From: Muscardinus avellanarius
Taxonomy: Eukaryota; Chordata; Mammalia; Rodentia; Gliridae
Length of the DNA stretch: 64,000 nucleotides
Assembly (NCBI GenBank): GCA_963383645.1
Contig: OY726559.1
Span: 109,018,235-109,082,234 of the forward strand
Reading direction: 5' to 3'
The notes below the pieces were generated by a model, which searched no databases, was not told the origin of the DNA, and was given only the letters and a program-made list of their open reading frames with translations. Position 1 is the first letter of the stretch, and each line of letters begins with the position of its first letter. Of the stretch, positions 1-9,216 are shown piece after piece. Position numbers and translations under genes: made by a program.

Positions 1-56
1 ATTCTGCCTGAGAGATTAGAGATGGGAGTGAGAAACCTAAGAAAATCTGTTACCAA

Positions 57-288
57 GGCCAGGGGTGGTGGCTCACGCTTGTAATCCCCACGCTTTGGAG
101 GCTGAGTCAGGAGGATCGCACAGGTTCGAATCCAGCCTCGGCTACTTAGTGAGGCTCTCAGCAACTTAGTGAGACCCTGTCTCCAAATAAAGTATAAAAT
201 GGGTCTGGGAGTATAGCCTGGAGGTAGAAAGCCTCTGGGTTCCACCCCCAGTATCACCAAAAAAAAAAGAAAGAAAGAAAGAAAGAAA
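57..288 (+). mobile_element. B1-ID composite SINE, group C
   Basis: B1-like head followed by an ID-like tail ending in an A-rich GAAA tract. A 16-bp target-site duplication, GAAAATCTGTTACCAA, lies at 41-56 and 289-304. The intact duplication and few changes point to a fairly recent insertion. Confidence 0.9.
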
Positions 289-424
289 GAAAATCTGTTA
301 CCAAAGAGAGAGGTCTCTCAGAAGGTGATGGAAGGAGGTTATTCCAAGCAGTCCAGGCAGAAGACCACATAGGCAAAGGCCAGGAAGAAACAACGAGCTA
401 CATCAAGGGGAAAGCGGCTGATTC

Positions 425-845
425 TGGATGGAGTGTTGGGGTTCGGATCCAAAGCTTGTGTGTTGAAGGTTGCTCCCCCGGCCTCAGTGACTGTACCATG
501 GCACCCTGCCCCATCAGTGGACTAATCCATTGATTGCTGAGTGGACTGCTGGGAGGTGGTGGAAACTGTAGGCAGGTGGGGCATGGACCGGGCATGTCTT
601 GGAAGGCACTGCCTTGATCCTGGCTCCTCCCTTTCTCCCTCTTTCTACTTCCCAGCTGCCAAGAGCCGAGCAACTCTCCTCCACCACGCCCTTCTGCCGC
701 AATGTTCTGCCTAGTCTCTGGCCCAGGGTAACAGAGCCCGCCAATGAAGGGCTGAAACCTCTGAAACTGTGCGCCAAAATAAATCTTTCCTCCTATAAGT
801 TGTTCAGGTATTTTGGTCAGAGCAATAAAAAGCTGACTAACAGCT
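425..845 (+). mobile_element. MaLR-type LTR (THE1/MST/ORR1-like)
   Basis: Reads like a mammalian apparent LTR retrotransposon LTR. It has a GTTGGGGTTCGGATCC-like start, the block GTGGACTAATCCATTGATTG, then GAAACTGTGCGCCAAAATAAATC with an AATAAA signal near 779-784, and a terminal GCTGACTAACAG. No internal region is visible, so this is a solo LTR. Open frames here are incidental. Confidence 0.7.
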
Positions 846-1084
846 ATATCTGGGGTATCCGTGAAGACCCAGTTAAAACTGGAGGCAAGGAGGCTTTTTC
901 ATATAGGCCACAAGGAAGTCCTGCAGGTTTGCTTTTTTGTTTTTGTTTTTTTTTTCCCCATTTTTTCCCTTGCAGGTATTTAAGAAAAGGCAAACATGTG
1001 CCCATGAGTACTTTTTAGAAGGATCATTCTAGTCAAAACGTTCAGAGTGCAACAGGAAGGTGGTGTATATGTCTGCTTCGCCTA

Positions 1085-1165
1085 CTAGATTGGGAGCTTG
1101 ATGTCAAGTACTATGTCTTTCTCATTCTATCTTCCCAGTGCTTAACATGCTCCTGCACCAAGTGA
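1085..1165 (+). mobile_element. L2 3' end remnant
   Basis: TAGATTGGGAGCTTGATGTC followed by TCTTCCCAGTGCTTAACATG matches the shape of the L2 3' terminus. It is old and diverged. Confidence 0.5.
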
Positions 1166-1176
1166 TGAGAGAGCGG

Positions 1177-1580
1177 CTCTGTGATGTTGGTCCTGCAACC
1201 AGGACCGGAGTCAGGGCAGGGCCTCTAGGCGGGCTGCAGGCCAGCCCGTGAGGCGTCAGCAAGTCACCGGCTGCTCTGTGCTTCTGTCTTTATTGCAAAA
1301 TGGGGCCTATACAGGATCACCTTTCAGTTCTCGTTTGCTCTAACATCCTGTAATTATATATAGGAGGTTTCTTTTTTTTTTCAGTTTTCACTCAATATTT
1401 GGTTAAAAAAAAAGAAAGAAAAAGTTTACAGAGATGTCAAGAGATTAGCATACCATGAAGGATAAGCTGACCAAATGATTACACAAGCTACTCCCTGCAT
1501 AGGGGGCCAGGATTCTGGTTAAGTCATTCACACACCAAAGGACGGGCTCTTCCTGCTGTGGGGTATGGACTTGTCTCCTC
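1177..1580 (-). mobile_element. Probable solo ERV LTR
   Basis: On the minus strand there is a TATA-like CCTATATATAATTAC (about 1350-1366), followed roughly 60 bases on by CAATAAAGAC (about 1293), then a GC-rich U5-like stretch ending GGTCCTGCAACC...CCAACA at 1177. This spacing suits U3-R-U5 of a class II-like LTR. The U3 start, possibly TGAGGAGACAAG at 1580, is uncertain, and no target-site duplication was found. Confidence 0.4.
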
Positions 1581-1729
1581 AAATGTTTCTTCTTTTATAA
1601 AGAAATAAACAGAACTGAGATGACTATTGCTACATGCCTTGAAGTGATAAGGCTAATACATTTCAAAAACATAAAAAGCCTGAAACAAACTCAGGATTCA
1701 TCTGAACATGGTTCTTGTGTGTTTCTGTT

Positions 1730-1731
<2 letters not shown>

Positions 1732-1783
<52 letters not shown>
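1732..1783. repeat. (CT)n microsatellite
   Basis: About 25 uninterrupted CT units next to the tail-proximal end of the following SINE. It produces Ser-Leu shadow frames. Confidence 0.98.
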
Positions 1784-1787
<4 letters not shown>

Positions 1788-1834
1788 CTTTTCTTCCCCC
1801 TCCCTCCCCCTCTCCTTCTCCCCTTCTCTCTCTT

Positions 1835-2033
1835 GTTTTTGGTACTTAGGAATGGACCAGGAACATTTTACCTCCAAGCTACACCCCCAGCTATTTTTAT
1901 TACTATTTTGAGACAGGGTCTCACTAATTGCTGAGGGCTTCACTAAGTTTCTGAGGCTGGCCTCAAACTTAAGATCCTCCTGTCTCATCCTCCCAAGAAC
2001 TGGGATTACAGGTTTGAATCACAGTGCCCAGCT
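1835..2033 (-). mobile_element. B1-ID SINE, group A
   Basis: Reverse-orientation element running from TTGGTACTTAGGAATGGACC to the B1 head CACAGTGCCCAGCT. Diverged. Confidence 0.9.
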
Positions 2034-2500
2034 ACTTCTCTCTTTGTTAGCTCAGATGAATGCTCAGAGCTCTGTCAGCTTCTCCCCGCACATTTCAGTT
2101 CTCACATGCCTTTGACTTTGTAGACTGTGGTCTGACATGTCTGCATCAGTGTATCGCTGGCCTGATCATCAGAATATAAAACTCAGGATCTCCAGCCACA
2201 GAGCTAATTTCTACCACCAAAAATAAGCAAAGGTTTCACTTATTCTCCAAGCTGTTTATCTTGATAACTCTGTAGCCTTCAACTCTCTTGAGAAACATCT
2301 TTTTATCCCAATAGTGGTATGATTTCATTTTTTTTTATCCAGAGACTTTGTTTCTTAATTTAAAAAAACAAGTTTCCTCAATGTTTTCCTCATTATCTGT
2401 CTCTACTGATATTGGAATAGAATTATTCATATTTAATTTATTAAAATTTTATTTATTAAAAGTTATTACATTTTATAAATTTTATTAACTTTTCTTTAAC
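2034..2500. other. AT-rich single-copy stretch
   Basis: No repeat, splice-bounded open frame or RNA gene recognised. The AT content rises towards 2400-2500. Confidence 0.6.
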
Positions 2501-2702
2501 TTTTTGGGGAAGGTACTGGAGATTGAACCCCAGAACATTCTACCTCTGAGTTACTCCCCAGACCTATTTTATTTTATATTTTGAAACAGGGTCTCACTGA
2601 GTTGAGGTCTTTCTAAGTCGCTGAGGCTAGCCACAAATCTGTGTTCTTCCTGTCTCAGCCTCCCAAATACTAAGTTTACAGGCATGCACCACCCATACCC
2701 AG
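2501..2702 (-). mobile_element. B1-ID SINE, group A
   Basis: ID part GGTACTGGAGATTGAACCCC at the left, B1 head at about 2690. Diverged. Confidence 0.88.
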
Positions 2703-3556
2703 GTTGTCTACAACTTTTATAGTTTAGTGATTTATTAGCCTTTTCCTAAGAAATAATACTGTGTTGAGCTCATATGTATAAATTATCTAACTTCTTAATA
2801 TAATATCTATATTTACTCATAAGGCCCCCAAAGAATTTTCAGTTGGACCATATTTTAATAATAAACTATATCTGTGGGTTTCTTTTCACTGTAAAACATA
2901 GCTGCTAAATTTGTTCTAGGGCATAATTTTCTAGAGTGGCTTGTAAACCAGCCACAGTAATTTGGTGGTTCTTCGACTGAGCTGAATTTCCTTTATAACA
3001 AGTCTTTAGAAGAGGAAAAGAGGCCTGCTTATTACTTTAGAAAAAAGGAGAGTGGGGACCATACCTGTTCCTTATTCTATCACACTCCAAGTGGGCTGGG
3101 GGAGAATGTGGTACCAGTGAAACCATGGGCTGTGACTTAGCTGGGTGATGGCTCTATTTTCAGATGTTTGCTTTGTTTTTGGAGATAAATCTAACAGAGT
3201 GAATATGGTTCTGAGAGTATCATCTAAATTCTAAACAAACAAGATGTGTAGTATCTTCCTCAGCGACCTCATACCACTCCCTCCTCCACCCCTCAACCTC
3301 TTGAGCCGGAGTGGAAGCCGGCCTGTGGCTGATCCATCATCCCAAGGCTGTTACATAAGAAAAGCATGTCCTTATGGGCTCATCTCCTTCCAAGCCATCC
3401 AGAGCTGCTACTTTTCATTTGTTAAACTGAATATGAAAGATATTGGGGGCGTAAGATCAACTGTTCTTAAGAATCAGAAGAATCCCCTACCTAGGTATCC
3501 CCTACCTAAAATTAACAATGACTCTTCCTCTGAATGGGCTTTAGCGTTCTGTGACA
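2703..3556. other. Single-copy stretch upstream of the RPL17 pseudogene
   Basis: Nothing recognised except an imperfect tandem of CCCCTACCTA at about 3484-3508. Open frames here have no splice sites or recognisable products. Confidence 0.5.
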
Positions 3557-3728
3557 ATGGTTCCCTATTTCCTTGACCCAGAAACCCCCACGACATTTGC
3601 CAGCAAGGGGTTCGAATCTTTGTGTCCACTTTAAGAACATCCGTGATACTGTCCAGGCCAGCAAGGGTATACATAACCAAAAGGCTACCAAGCCTCTGAA
3701 AGATGTCACTTTAAAGAAGCCATGTGAG

Positions 3729-3930
3729 CTGGGCATGGTGGCACACGCTTGTAATCCCTGCACTTGGGAGGCTGAGACAGGAAGATCACACAGGTTCGAA
3801 GCCAGCCTCAGCTACTTAGTGAGGCTCTCAGCAACTTAGTGAGACCCTATTTTCAAATAAAATATAAAAAATAGGTCTGGGAGTATAGCCCGGAGGTAGA
3901 AAGCCTCTGGATTCCATCCCCAGTACCACT
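3729..3930 (+). mobile_element. B1-ID SINE, group C, inside RPL17 pseudogene
   Basis: Flanked by the 16-bp duplication AAAGAAGCCATGTGAG at 3713-3728 and 3931-3946. The duplicated bases are pseudogene sequence, so the SINE is younger than the retrocopy. Confidence 0.93.
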
Positions 3931-3946
3931 AAAGAAGCCATGTGAG

Positions 3947-4155
3947 ATGCCGGCTGTGGTGTCACATGCATGCAATCCCAGTACTTAGGAGGCTCATGTA
4001 AGAAAATCCCAAGTTTGAGGCCAAACTCATAACTTAGTGAGACTCTCAGGAATGTAGTGAGACCCTGTTTCAAAGCAAAAAATAAAAAGGGCTAGGAGTG
4101 TAGCTCAGAGGTAGAATGGCTCTGGGTTCAATCCTCAGTACTGCATTGCAAATAC

Positions 4156-4157
<2 letters not shown>
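3947..4157 (+). mobile_element. B1-ID SINE, group A, inside RPL17 pseudogene
   Basis: Follows the second copy of the previous element's duplication. The ID part ends GTTCAATCCTCAGTACTGC, and the tail has become a CAG repeat. Confidence 0.88.

Positions 4158-4199
<42 letters not shown>
4158..4199 (+). repeat. (GCA)14 trinucleotide repeat
   Basis: Fourteen perfect GCA/CAG units between two copies of AATACAAG (4151-4158 and 4199-4206), at the 3' end of a SINE within the RPL17 pseudogene. It reads as poly-Ala or poly-Gln in shadow frames but is not in a gene. Confidence 0.97.
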
Positions 4200-4200
<1 letters not shown>

Positions 4201-4542
4201 TACAAGTCATTCCAGCATTACCCGGTGGAGCTGGTAGGTGTGCCCAAGCCCAACAGTACGGCTGGACACATAGTCCAAAAAGAGTGCTAAATTTTTGTTG
4301 CACGTGCTCAAAAATGCAAAAAGTAATGCTGAACATAAGGGTTTAGATGTTGATTCTCCAGTCCTTGAGCATATTCATGTTAATAAATCATCCAGATACA
4401 TTGCTGTGCTTTGTGGAGCTCATAGTCAAGTCAGCCTGTACATGAGCTCTTCCTGCCATGTTAAAATGATCACTACTGAAAATGAACAAATTGTTCTCCT
4501 AAAACAGAAGAGGAGGTTGCTCAGAAGAAAAAAAAATCCCAG

Positions 4543-4754
4543 AGCCAGGCGTGGTGGCACATGCTTTAATCCCAGGACTTGGGAGGCTGAGACAGGAGGG
4601 TTGCAGGTTTGAGGCCAGACTCAACAGCTTAGGAAGACCTGTTTAAAAATAAAAAGAATAAAATGGGCCTGAGGGTGTAGCTCTGAGGAAGAAGACCTCT
4701 AGGTTCCATCCCTAGTACTCAAAAAAAGGCCCCTGAGTTCCATTACCAGTAGCA
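4543..4754 (+). mobile_element. B1-ID SINE, group A, inside RPL17 pseudogene
   Basis: The flanking duplication GAAAAAAAAATCCCAGA, imperfect in A count, is at about 4526-4542 and 4757-4772. The tail carries a second short copy of the ID end, CCCCTGAGTTCCATTACCAG. Confidence 0.85.
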
Positions 4755-5034
4755 AAGAAAAAAAATCCCAGAAAAATACCTGATGAACTAAAAATAATGG
4801 CATAGGAATAAGTACAAAACAAATTCAAATAAAAGTTTAAAACTTGCAACAAATTCTAAGCCAAACACACTAAAACTTAGTATAATTTCAGCTTTTCAAT
4901 TATTTCATGAACTCAGAATAATGTGATATAATAAACTATAGCACAATATAAAAGCTGATACTTACTATTCCTTTCCTTATCTCCAAAGTAAGATGATTAT
5001 CAAACCTTTTTAGTGTCCAATGCAAGAAATAATA

Positions 5035-5232
5035 AGCCAGGCGTGGTGGCACACACTTGTAATCCCAGCATTTGGGAGGCTGAGGCAAGAGAATGGTGGT
5101 TTACGGACAGCCTCAGCTGTTTAGTGAGGCCCTCCACAACTTAGTGAGACCCAGTTTCAAAATAAAGAATAAAAAATAGGGCTGGGGGTGTAGCTTGCAG
5201 GTAGACTGCTCCTGGGTTACATCCCCAGTAAC

Positions 5233-5233
<1 letters not shown>
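5035..5233 (+). mobile_element. B1-ID SINE, group B-like, with CA tail
   Basis: Contains AGTTTCAAAATAAAGAATAA as in group B. The duplication GAAATAATA is at 5026-5034 and 5281-5289, and the tail has expanded into a CA repeat. Confidence 0.9.

Positions 5234-5280
<47 letters not shown>
5234..5280. repeat. (CA)n microsatellite in SINE tail
   Basis: About 23 CA units directly after the ID part of the preceding SINE and before its second target duplication. Confidence 0.97.
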
Positions 5281-5282
<2 letters not shown>

Positions 5283-5386
5283 AATAATAAAAAAGAAAAA
5301 AATGTGGTCACTCCTGATGAGTTTACCTCCCCAATTTAACCATAGAAGAAGTTGGAGAAAAATAGCATAAGTCACTAAACATCTCA

Positions 5387-5640
5387 ACTATCACAAACTA
5401 GTAGGAAGTCTGAATGCTTTCCTCTCTATTTCTACTTCTATTTCTCTATTTCTTTAGCCTGATTTTTCCCTAAGGGTATCAATGGTGAAAAGCCTAGTCA
5501 TATATCAAACTTGAGACAAATAAGAGAGAATTATGTATTGACTTAAGAAAAATGACAGGTAAAGAAAGAGAAAGATAGTTTATTACATAGGAAATGTTTA
5601 TGCATATAGCATTAATGTTGTTAAATATTAGCTGTATTGA
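5387..5640 (+). repeat. Local direct duplication, copy 1
   Basis: Shared with 7083-7535. Matching landmarks include AACTATCACAAACTAGTA, GGGTATCAATGGTGAAAAG, ATCAAACTTGAGA, TGTATTGACTTAAGAAAAA and AGGAAATGTTTATGCATAT. Identity by eye is around 85 percent. This copy lacks the SINE found in copy 2. Confidence 0.8.
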
Positions 5641-5673
5641 CATATGCATCCCCTTTGCATCTGGCAACTGATA

Positions 5674-6395
5674 TCCCTTATACACTGTTGGTAGGATTGC
5701 AAATTAGTACAACCACCATGGAGATCAGTAGGGAGGTTCCTCAAAAGACTAGGAATGGAATCACTATATGCACTAGATATATCACTCCTTGGTATCTTTC
5801 CAGAAGAATTAAAGTCAGAATACTATAGTGATACATGAATTATCCATGTTTAGAGCAGCACAAATCACAGGAGATAAATTGTAGAACCAATAGAAATGTC
5901 CCTAAACAGATGAACTGTGTGTATATAGACCATGATTTATTAACATGAATATGCTCAAGGACTGGAGAATCAACATCTAAACCCTAATGTTCAGCATTAC
6001 TTTTTGCATTTTTGAGCACGTGCAACGAAAATTTAGCACTCTTTTTGGACTATAATGAAAATGTGGTGTGTATATAGACACCATGCAATTTTACTCAGCC
6101 ATAAAGAAGAAAATTATGTCATTTTCAGCAAAAAATGGATGGGATTAGGAGGTATGATAAGATAGGGATCCATCTAGTCTCAGAAAAAGTCAAGGGTCAT
6201 AGTTTTCTCTCATATGTGGACGCTGGAGAGAAAAATACAAAACAAAGGGACTTTAGATAAATGAGGGGAAAGACCAGTAGACTGGTGGAAGAAGATGGGG
6301 GGTCTGGGGGCGATGAAGCTGATGAAGAAAAACATTCCAATAACACTGTGTCCACGTATCAAAGTATCACTGCCAATATCACTAACATATAATAT
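5674..6395 (+). mobile_element. L1 3' region, interrupted
   Basis: Runs from CACTGTTGGTAGGATTGCAA through AACCACCATGGAGATCAG, GTTTAGAGCAGCACAAATCA, AGATGAACTGTG and TTTTACTCAGCCATAAAGAA, which are hallmarks of the ORF2 end and 3' UTR of old mammalian L1s. It is broken at 5918-6066 by an inverted piece of the RPL17 pseudogene. Confidence 0.85.
5932..6053 (-). repeat. RPL17: Inverted copy of an RPL17-pseudogene fragment
   Basis: The reverse complement matches 4270-4391 with about two differences in 122 bases. It shares pseudogene-specific changes, so it was copied from the neighbouring pseudogene and not from RPL17 mRNA. A 13-bp direct repeat, TGTGTATATAGAC, sits on both sides (5918-5930, 6067-6079). 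No poly(A) is present. Confidence 0.9.
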
Positions 6396-6423
6396 ATATT
6401 TCATATATATAAAAAACCAATTC

Positions 6424-6630
6424 TTTTTTTATTTGTGGTACTAGGGATGGAACCCAGGGACATTCTACCTCTGAGATACATCCCCTAGCCCTATTTTACT
6501 TTTTACCTGAAAACAGGGTCTCACTGAGTTTGGGAGGGTCTCACTAAGTTGCTGAGCCTGGTCTCAAACCTGTGATCCTCCGGTCTCAGCCTCCTAAGTA
6601 CTGGGATTACAAGCATACGCCACCACTTGA
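6424..6630 (-). mobile_element. B1-ID SINE, group A
   Basis: From TTGTGGTACTAGGGATGGAA to the B1 head AAGCATACGCCACC. Confidence 0.9.
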
Positions 6631-6944
6631 ATGAGTGGCCTTCCAACATCTGTCCTCCCAGAAGTAGCTCTTTGCCCCTTATTCTGGTTTCTAAAAAGTT
6701 ACTATCCAAACAATCACCTCTTATGAAAAAGAGAGCAGAAAAAGATGAATCACTTTAAAAACTAAGCTTGTCACTTTGAGAAACAAACTCAACAAATTTC
6801 AGAGGATAATAGGTAATCATTCAATAGATGAAGGCCAAGCATCTAAACAGATCTAAGTGTTGTTTTAGAAAGCCATTCACTTGGAGAACGTGGACCGAGA
6901 CAGCCAACACTGCAGTTAGCAGGCAGCGCGGTGGCCACAAGTGT

Positions 6945-7070
6945 CAGACGCGGTGTGGATTGGAGTCCTGCCCTTCACAATCTGTGAGGTCTTGGACAAT
7001 CTTTGTGCCTCGATTTCCTCATCTGAGAAGTGGAGACAATAATGATACCTACCTCATAGTTTAAGGCTCA
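6945..7070 (+). mobile_element. MIR
   Basis: GTGAGGTCTTGGACAATC, CCTCGATTTCCTCATCTGAG and ATACCTACCTCATAG follow the MIR core order. Confidence 0.75.
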
Positions 7071-7082
7071 CTGAAAGTGTAA

Positions 7083-7535
7083 ACTATCACAAATTAGTAA
7101 GAAGACTTCAAGTTTTCCTCCCTCCTTTTTTTTTTTTTTTTTTAGTGCCGGGGATTGAATTAAAACCAGGAATATTATATTCTGCCTATGAGCTACACCC
7201 CTTGCCCTGTTTTATTTTTTTTTTTTTTTGAAACAGGGCCTCACAAATTGCTGAGGCTGGCTGTGAACCCGCAAACCTCCTGGCTCAGCCTCCCAAGTGT
7301 GCACCACCGTGCCTGGCTCTCTATACTCTTTTGCCTGGTTGTTTGTTTTTTTTTTTTCCCCTAGGGGTATCAAAGGTGAAAAGTCTAGTCTTATATCAAA
7401 CTTGAGAGAAATAAGAGGGAATTGTGTATTGACTTAAGAAAAAATGACAGGTAAGGAAAGTGAAAGACACTTTTTGTTACATAGGAAATATTTATGCATA
7501 TACATTTTATTTTTTGAATATTAACTACATTATCA
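7083..7535 (+). repeat. Local direct duplication, copy 2 (SINE-interrupted)
   Basis: Second copy of 5387-5640, same orientation, 1.7 kb downstream. It is lengthened by the SINE at 7126-7318. Landmarks AACTATCACAAATTAGTA and GGGTATCAAAGGTGAAAAG flank that insertion. Confidence 0.8.
7126..7318 (-). mobile_element. B1-ID SINE, group A
   Basis: Long T run (reverse poly-A), then AGTGCCGGGGATTGAATT, ending GTGCACCACCGTGCCTGGCT. Absent from the homologous position at about 5430, so it post-dates the local duplication. Confidence 0.9.
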
Positions 7536-7675
7536 TGTAATTAGTGGGGTTGTGAGGTAATATATGGAATGTGTTAAAACATAAAAAGTAATTAGAAAAG
7601 AGCCTGGGCAGAGTAATCATTTACTCAATGTTAGGACTGAGTTCCACTGATTGCTTCCACTTGAAGCTTGCTTGT

Positions 7676-7855
7676 GGTGCCAGGGATGGTGACGCACACC
7701 TGTGATCCCAGTACCTGGGAGAGTGAAACAGGAGGGTTACAGGTGGGAGGCCAGCCTGGGAGCTTAGCAAGATCCTGCCTCTAAAAAGAACTTGGGGTGC
7801 AGCTCAGTGGTAGAGCATGTCTGGTTCAATCCCCAGAACCACAGTGGGGGAAAAC
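7676..7855 (+). mobile_element. B1-ID SINE, group A
   Basis: GGTGACGCACACCTGTGATC head with an ID tail that has a good B-box-like GGTTCAATCCCCAGAACC. The middle is shortened. Confidence 0.88.
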
Positions 7856-8068
7856 AAATCTTTACAGAAGTGAAATGCCCTAAAGTTTTATTGGAGTGCA
7901 GGATTGGGAATGAAGTTGAAATAATACAGACACAGATCTGAGAACTTTTGAATATGGCTCCCAAAGTCTTCAGTCCACAGTATTCAGAGTTTACATTAGC
8001 GCTGAGACTGAAATCTCAGCTAGAACCTTTATCTGTTTGTAATCATATAGTTAAAATTAAATGTTGTG

Positions 8069-8069
<1 letters not shown>

Positions 8070-8108
<39 letters not shown>
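8070..8108. repeat. (GT)n microsatellite
   Basis: About 19 GT units abutting the 3' end of a minus-strand SINE, consistent with origin in its tail. Confidence 0.97.
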
Positions 8109-8110
<2 letters not shown>

Positions 8111-8286
8111 GTTTTGGCCTGGGGCATTTTACCTCTGAGCTATAGCTCTAGCCCTTTTTATTTTGAAATAGGGTCTTGCTAAGTTGATGAGGGTTTCCCT
8201 TATTTGCTAATGCTGACCTGGAATCTGTGATTTTCCTGTTTCAGCTTCAGTACCAGGATCACAGACCTGCACCACGGCTCCTGGCT
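8111..8286 (-). mobile_element. B1-ID SINE, group A
   Basis: GGCATTTTACCTCTGAGCTA to ACCACGGCTCCTGGCT. The middle is diverged. Confidence 0.85.
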
Positions 8287-8351
8287 TCAAAATTAAATGA
8301 CTCTAAATATGAAATTTCATTTTTGCTCATCCTTTTATTCTTTCTTTCCCC

Positions 8352-8567
8352 TAATTTTTTTTTCAGTACTAAGAATGGAACCCAGGGGCATTCTACTCCC
8401 GAGCTACACCTCTAGTCCTATATTTTATTTTTTATTTTGAAACAGGGTCTCACTGGGTTGCAAAGGGCCTCACTAAGTAGCTGAGGCTGTCTGCAAACCA
8501 CAATCCTCCTGTCTCAGCCTCCCAAATGCTGGTATTACAGGCGTGCACCACCAAACCCCCTCACCTT
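8352..8567 (-). mobile_element. B1-ID SINE, group B
   Basis: Contains TTGCAAAGGGCCTCACTAAG and GCTGTCTGCAAACCACAATC; ends at the B1 head CGTGCACCACCAAACC. Confidence 0.9.
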
Positions 8568-8591
8568 ATTTTTTTTTTAAAACTGATGTAA

Positions 8592-9008
8592 CTTTTTTTT
8601 TTTTTTTTTTGTGGGTCTGGGGATGAAACCCAGGGGCATTCGACCTCCGAGCTACACCCCCTGCCCTATTTTTTTGTGTGTGTGTGGTACTGGGGTTCCT
8701 GGAAGCCCTTCTACCTTCTGGGCTACACTCCCAGACCTATTTTATTTTTGGAAACAGAGTCTCCTAAGCCAGCGCGGCTGGCTTCGAACTTGCGCGATCC
8801 TCCTGTCTCCGCCTCCCAAGCACGGGGATTACAAGCGTGCACCACCACTCCCGGCTTCTGCCCTATTTTTTATTCTTTATTTTGAAACCGGGTTTCACTG
8901 AGTTGCAGAGGGCCTCACTAAGTAGCTGAGGCTGTCTGCGAACCGCGAACCTCCAGGTCTCAGCCTCCCAAATGCTGGGATTACAAACGTTCACCACCAC
9001 GCCCGACC
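8592..9008 (-). mobile_element. B1-ID SINE, group B, split by a group C SINE
   Basis: Left part 8592-8669 (TGGGTCTGGGGATGAAACCC) and right part 8859-9008 (TTTCACTGAGTTGCAGAGGG). CTGATGTAAC lies at both ends, 8583 and 9009. The CpG-bearing core CGCGAACC is retained. Confidence 0.9.
8670..8858 (-). mobile_element. B1-ID SINE, group C short form, nested
   Basis: GGTACTGGGGTTCCTGGAAG at the left, AAGCCAGCGCGGCTGGCTTC in the middle, ending CACCACTCCCGGCT. It interrupts the ID part of a group B element. Confidence 0.92.
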
Positions 9009-9018
9009 CTGATGTAAC

Positions 9019-9102
9019 TTTTTTTTCCCCCAGTGCTGGGAATGGAACCAGGGCTTCACACATGTGGTCAAGCTCTCTGCCACTGAGCTATAACCCCAGC
9101 TC
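9019..9102 (-). mobile_element. ID element
   Basis: GTGCTGGGAATGGAACCAGG and CACTGAGCTATAACCCCAGC are the ID A/B-box halves in reverse. It is bounded by CTGATGTAAC on both sides, 9009 and about 9104. Confidence 0.85.
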
Positions 9103-9216
9103 TGATGTAACATTTTTCGGTTGGTATAATTTGAGGTCCAGTAAGAGCATAAACACTGGACTAGATGCTGGACCGTTTGAATATGATTGAATAGGCTATT
9201 ACAGAAATCTTAGTAT

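Larger units (their letters stand above)
3557..4841 (+). pseudogene. RPL17: Processed pseudogene of ribosomal protein L17, split by three SINEs
   Basis: The parent gene encodes large-subunit ribosomal protein uL22. Three pieces survive: 3557-3728 (start ATG, then frames reading [19 protein letters not shown] and [11 protein letters not shown]), 4203-4541 (reading [37 protein letters not shown] and [19 protein letters not shown]) and 4755-4841 (a TAA stop near 4809, then AATAAA at 4828). They are collinear with intronless RPL17 cDNA, so this is a retrocopy. Disablements include a missing base run after GWTHS that shifts the frame, many substitutions, and SINE insertions at 3729-3930, 3947-4202 and 4543-4754. 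It cannot make a ribosomal protein. A poly(A) tract is not clear, and flanking duplications were not found. Confidence 0.92.

Noticed and set aside
4070..4346. Poly-Ala frames on both strands
   Set aside because: They read the (GCA)14 tract and SINE sequence within the RPL17 pseudogene.
4270..6053. The inverted RPL17 piece as a second, independent retrocopy
   Set aside because: It shares the first copy's private mutations and lacks a poly-A and gene ends.
7676..7855. Functional tRNA gene suggested by A-box and B-box text
   Set aside because: The boxes belong to the ID part of a SINE; no tRNA cloverleaf or anticodon arm is present. The same holds for 52337-52437.
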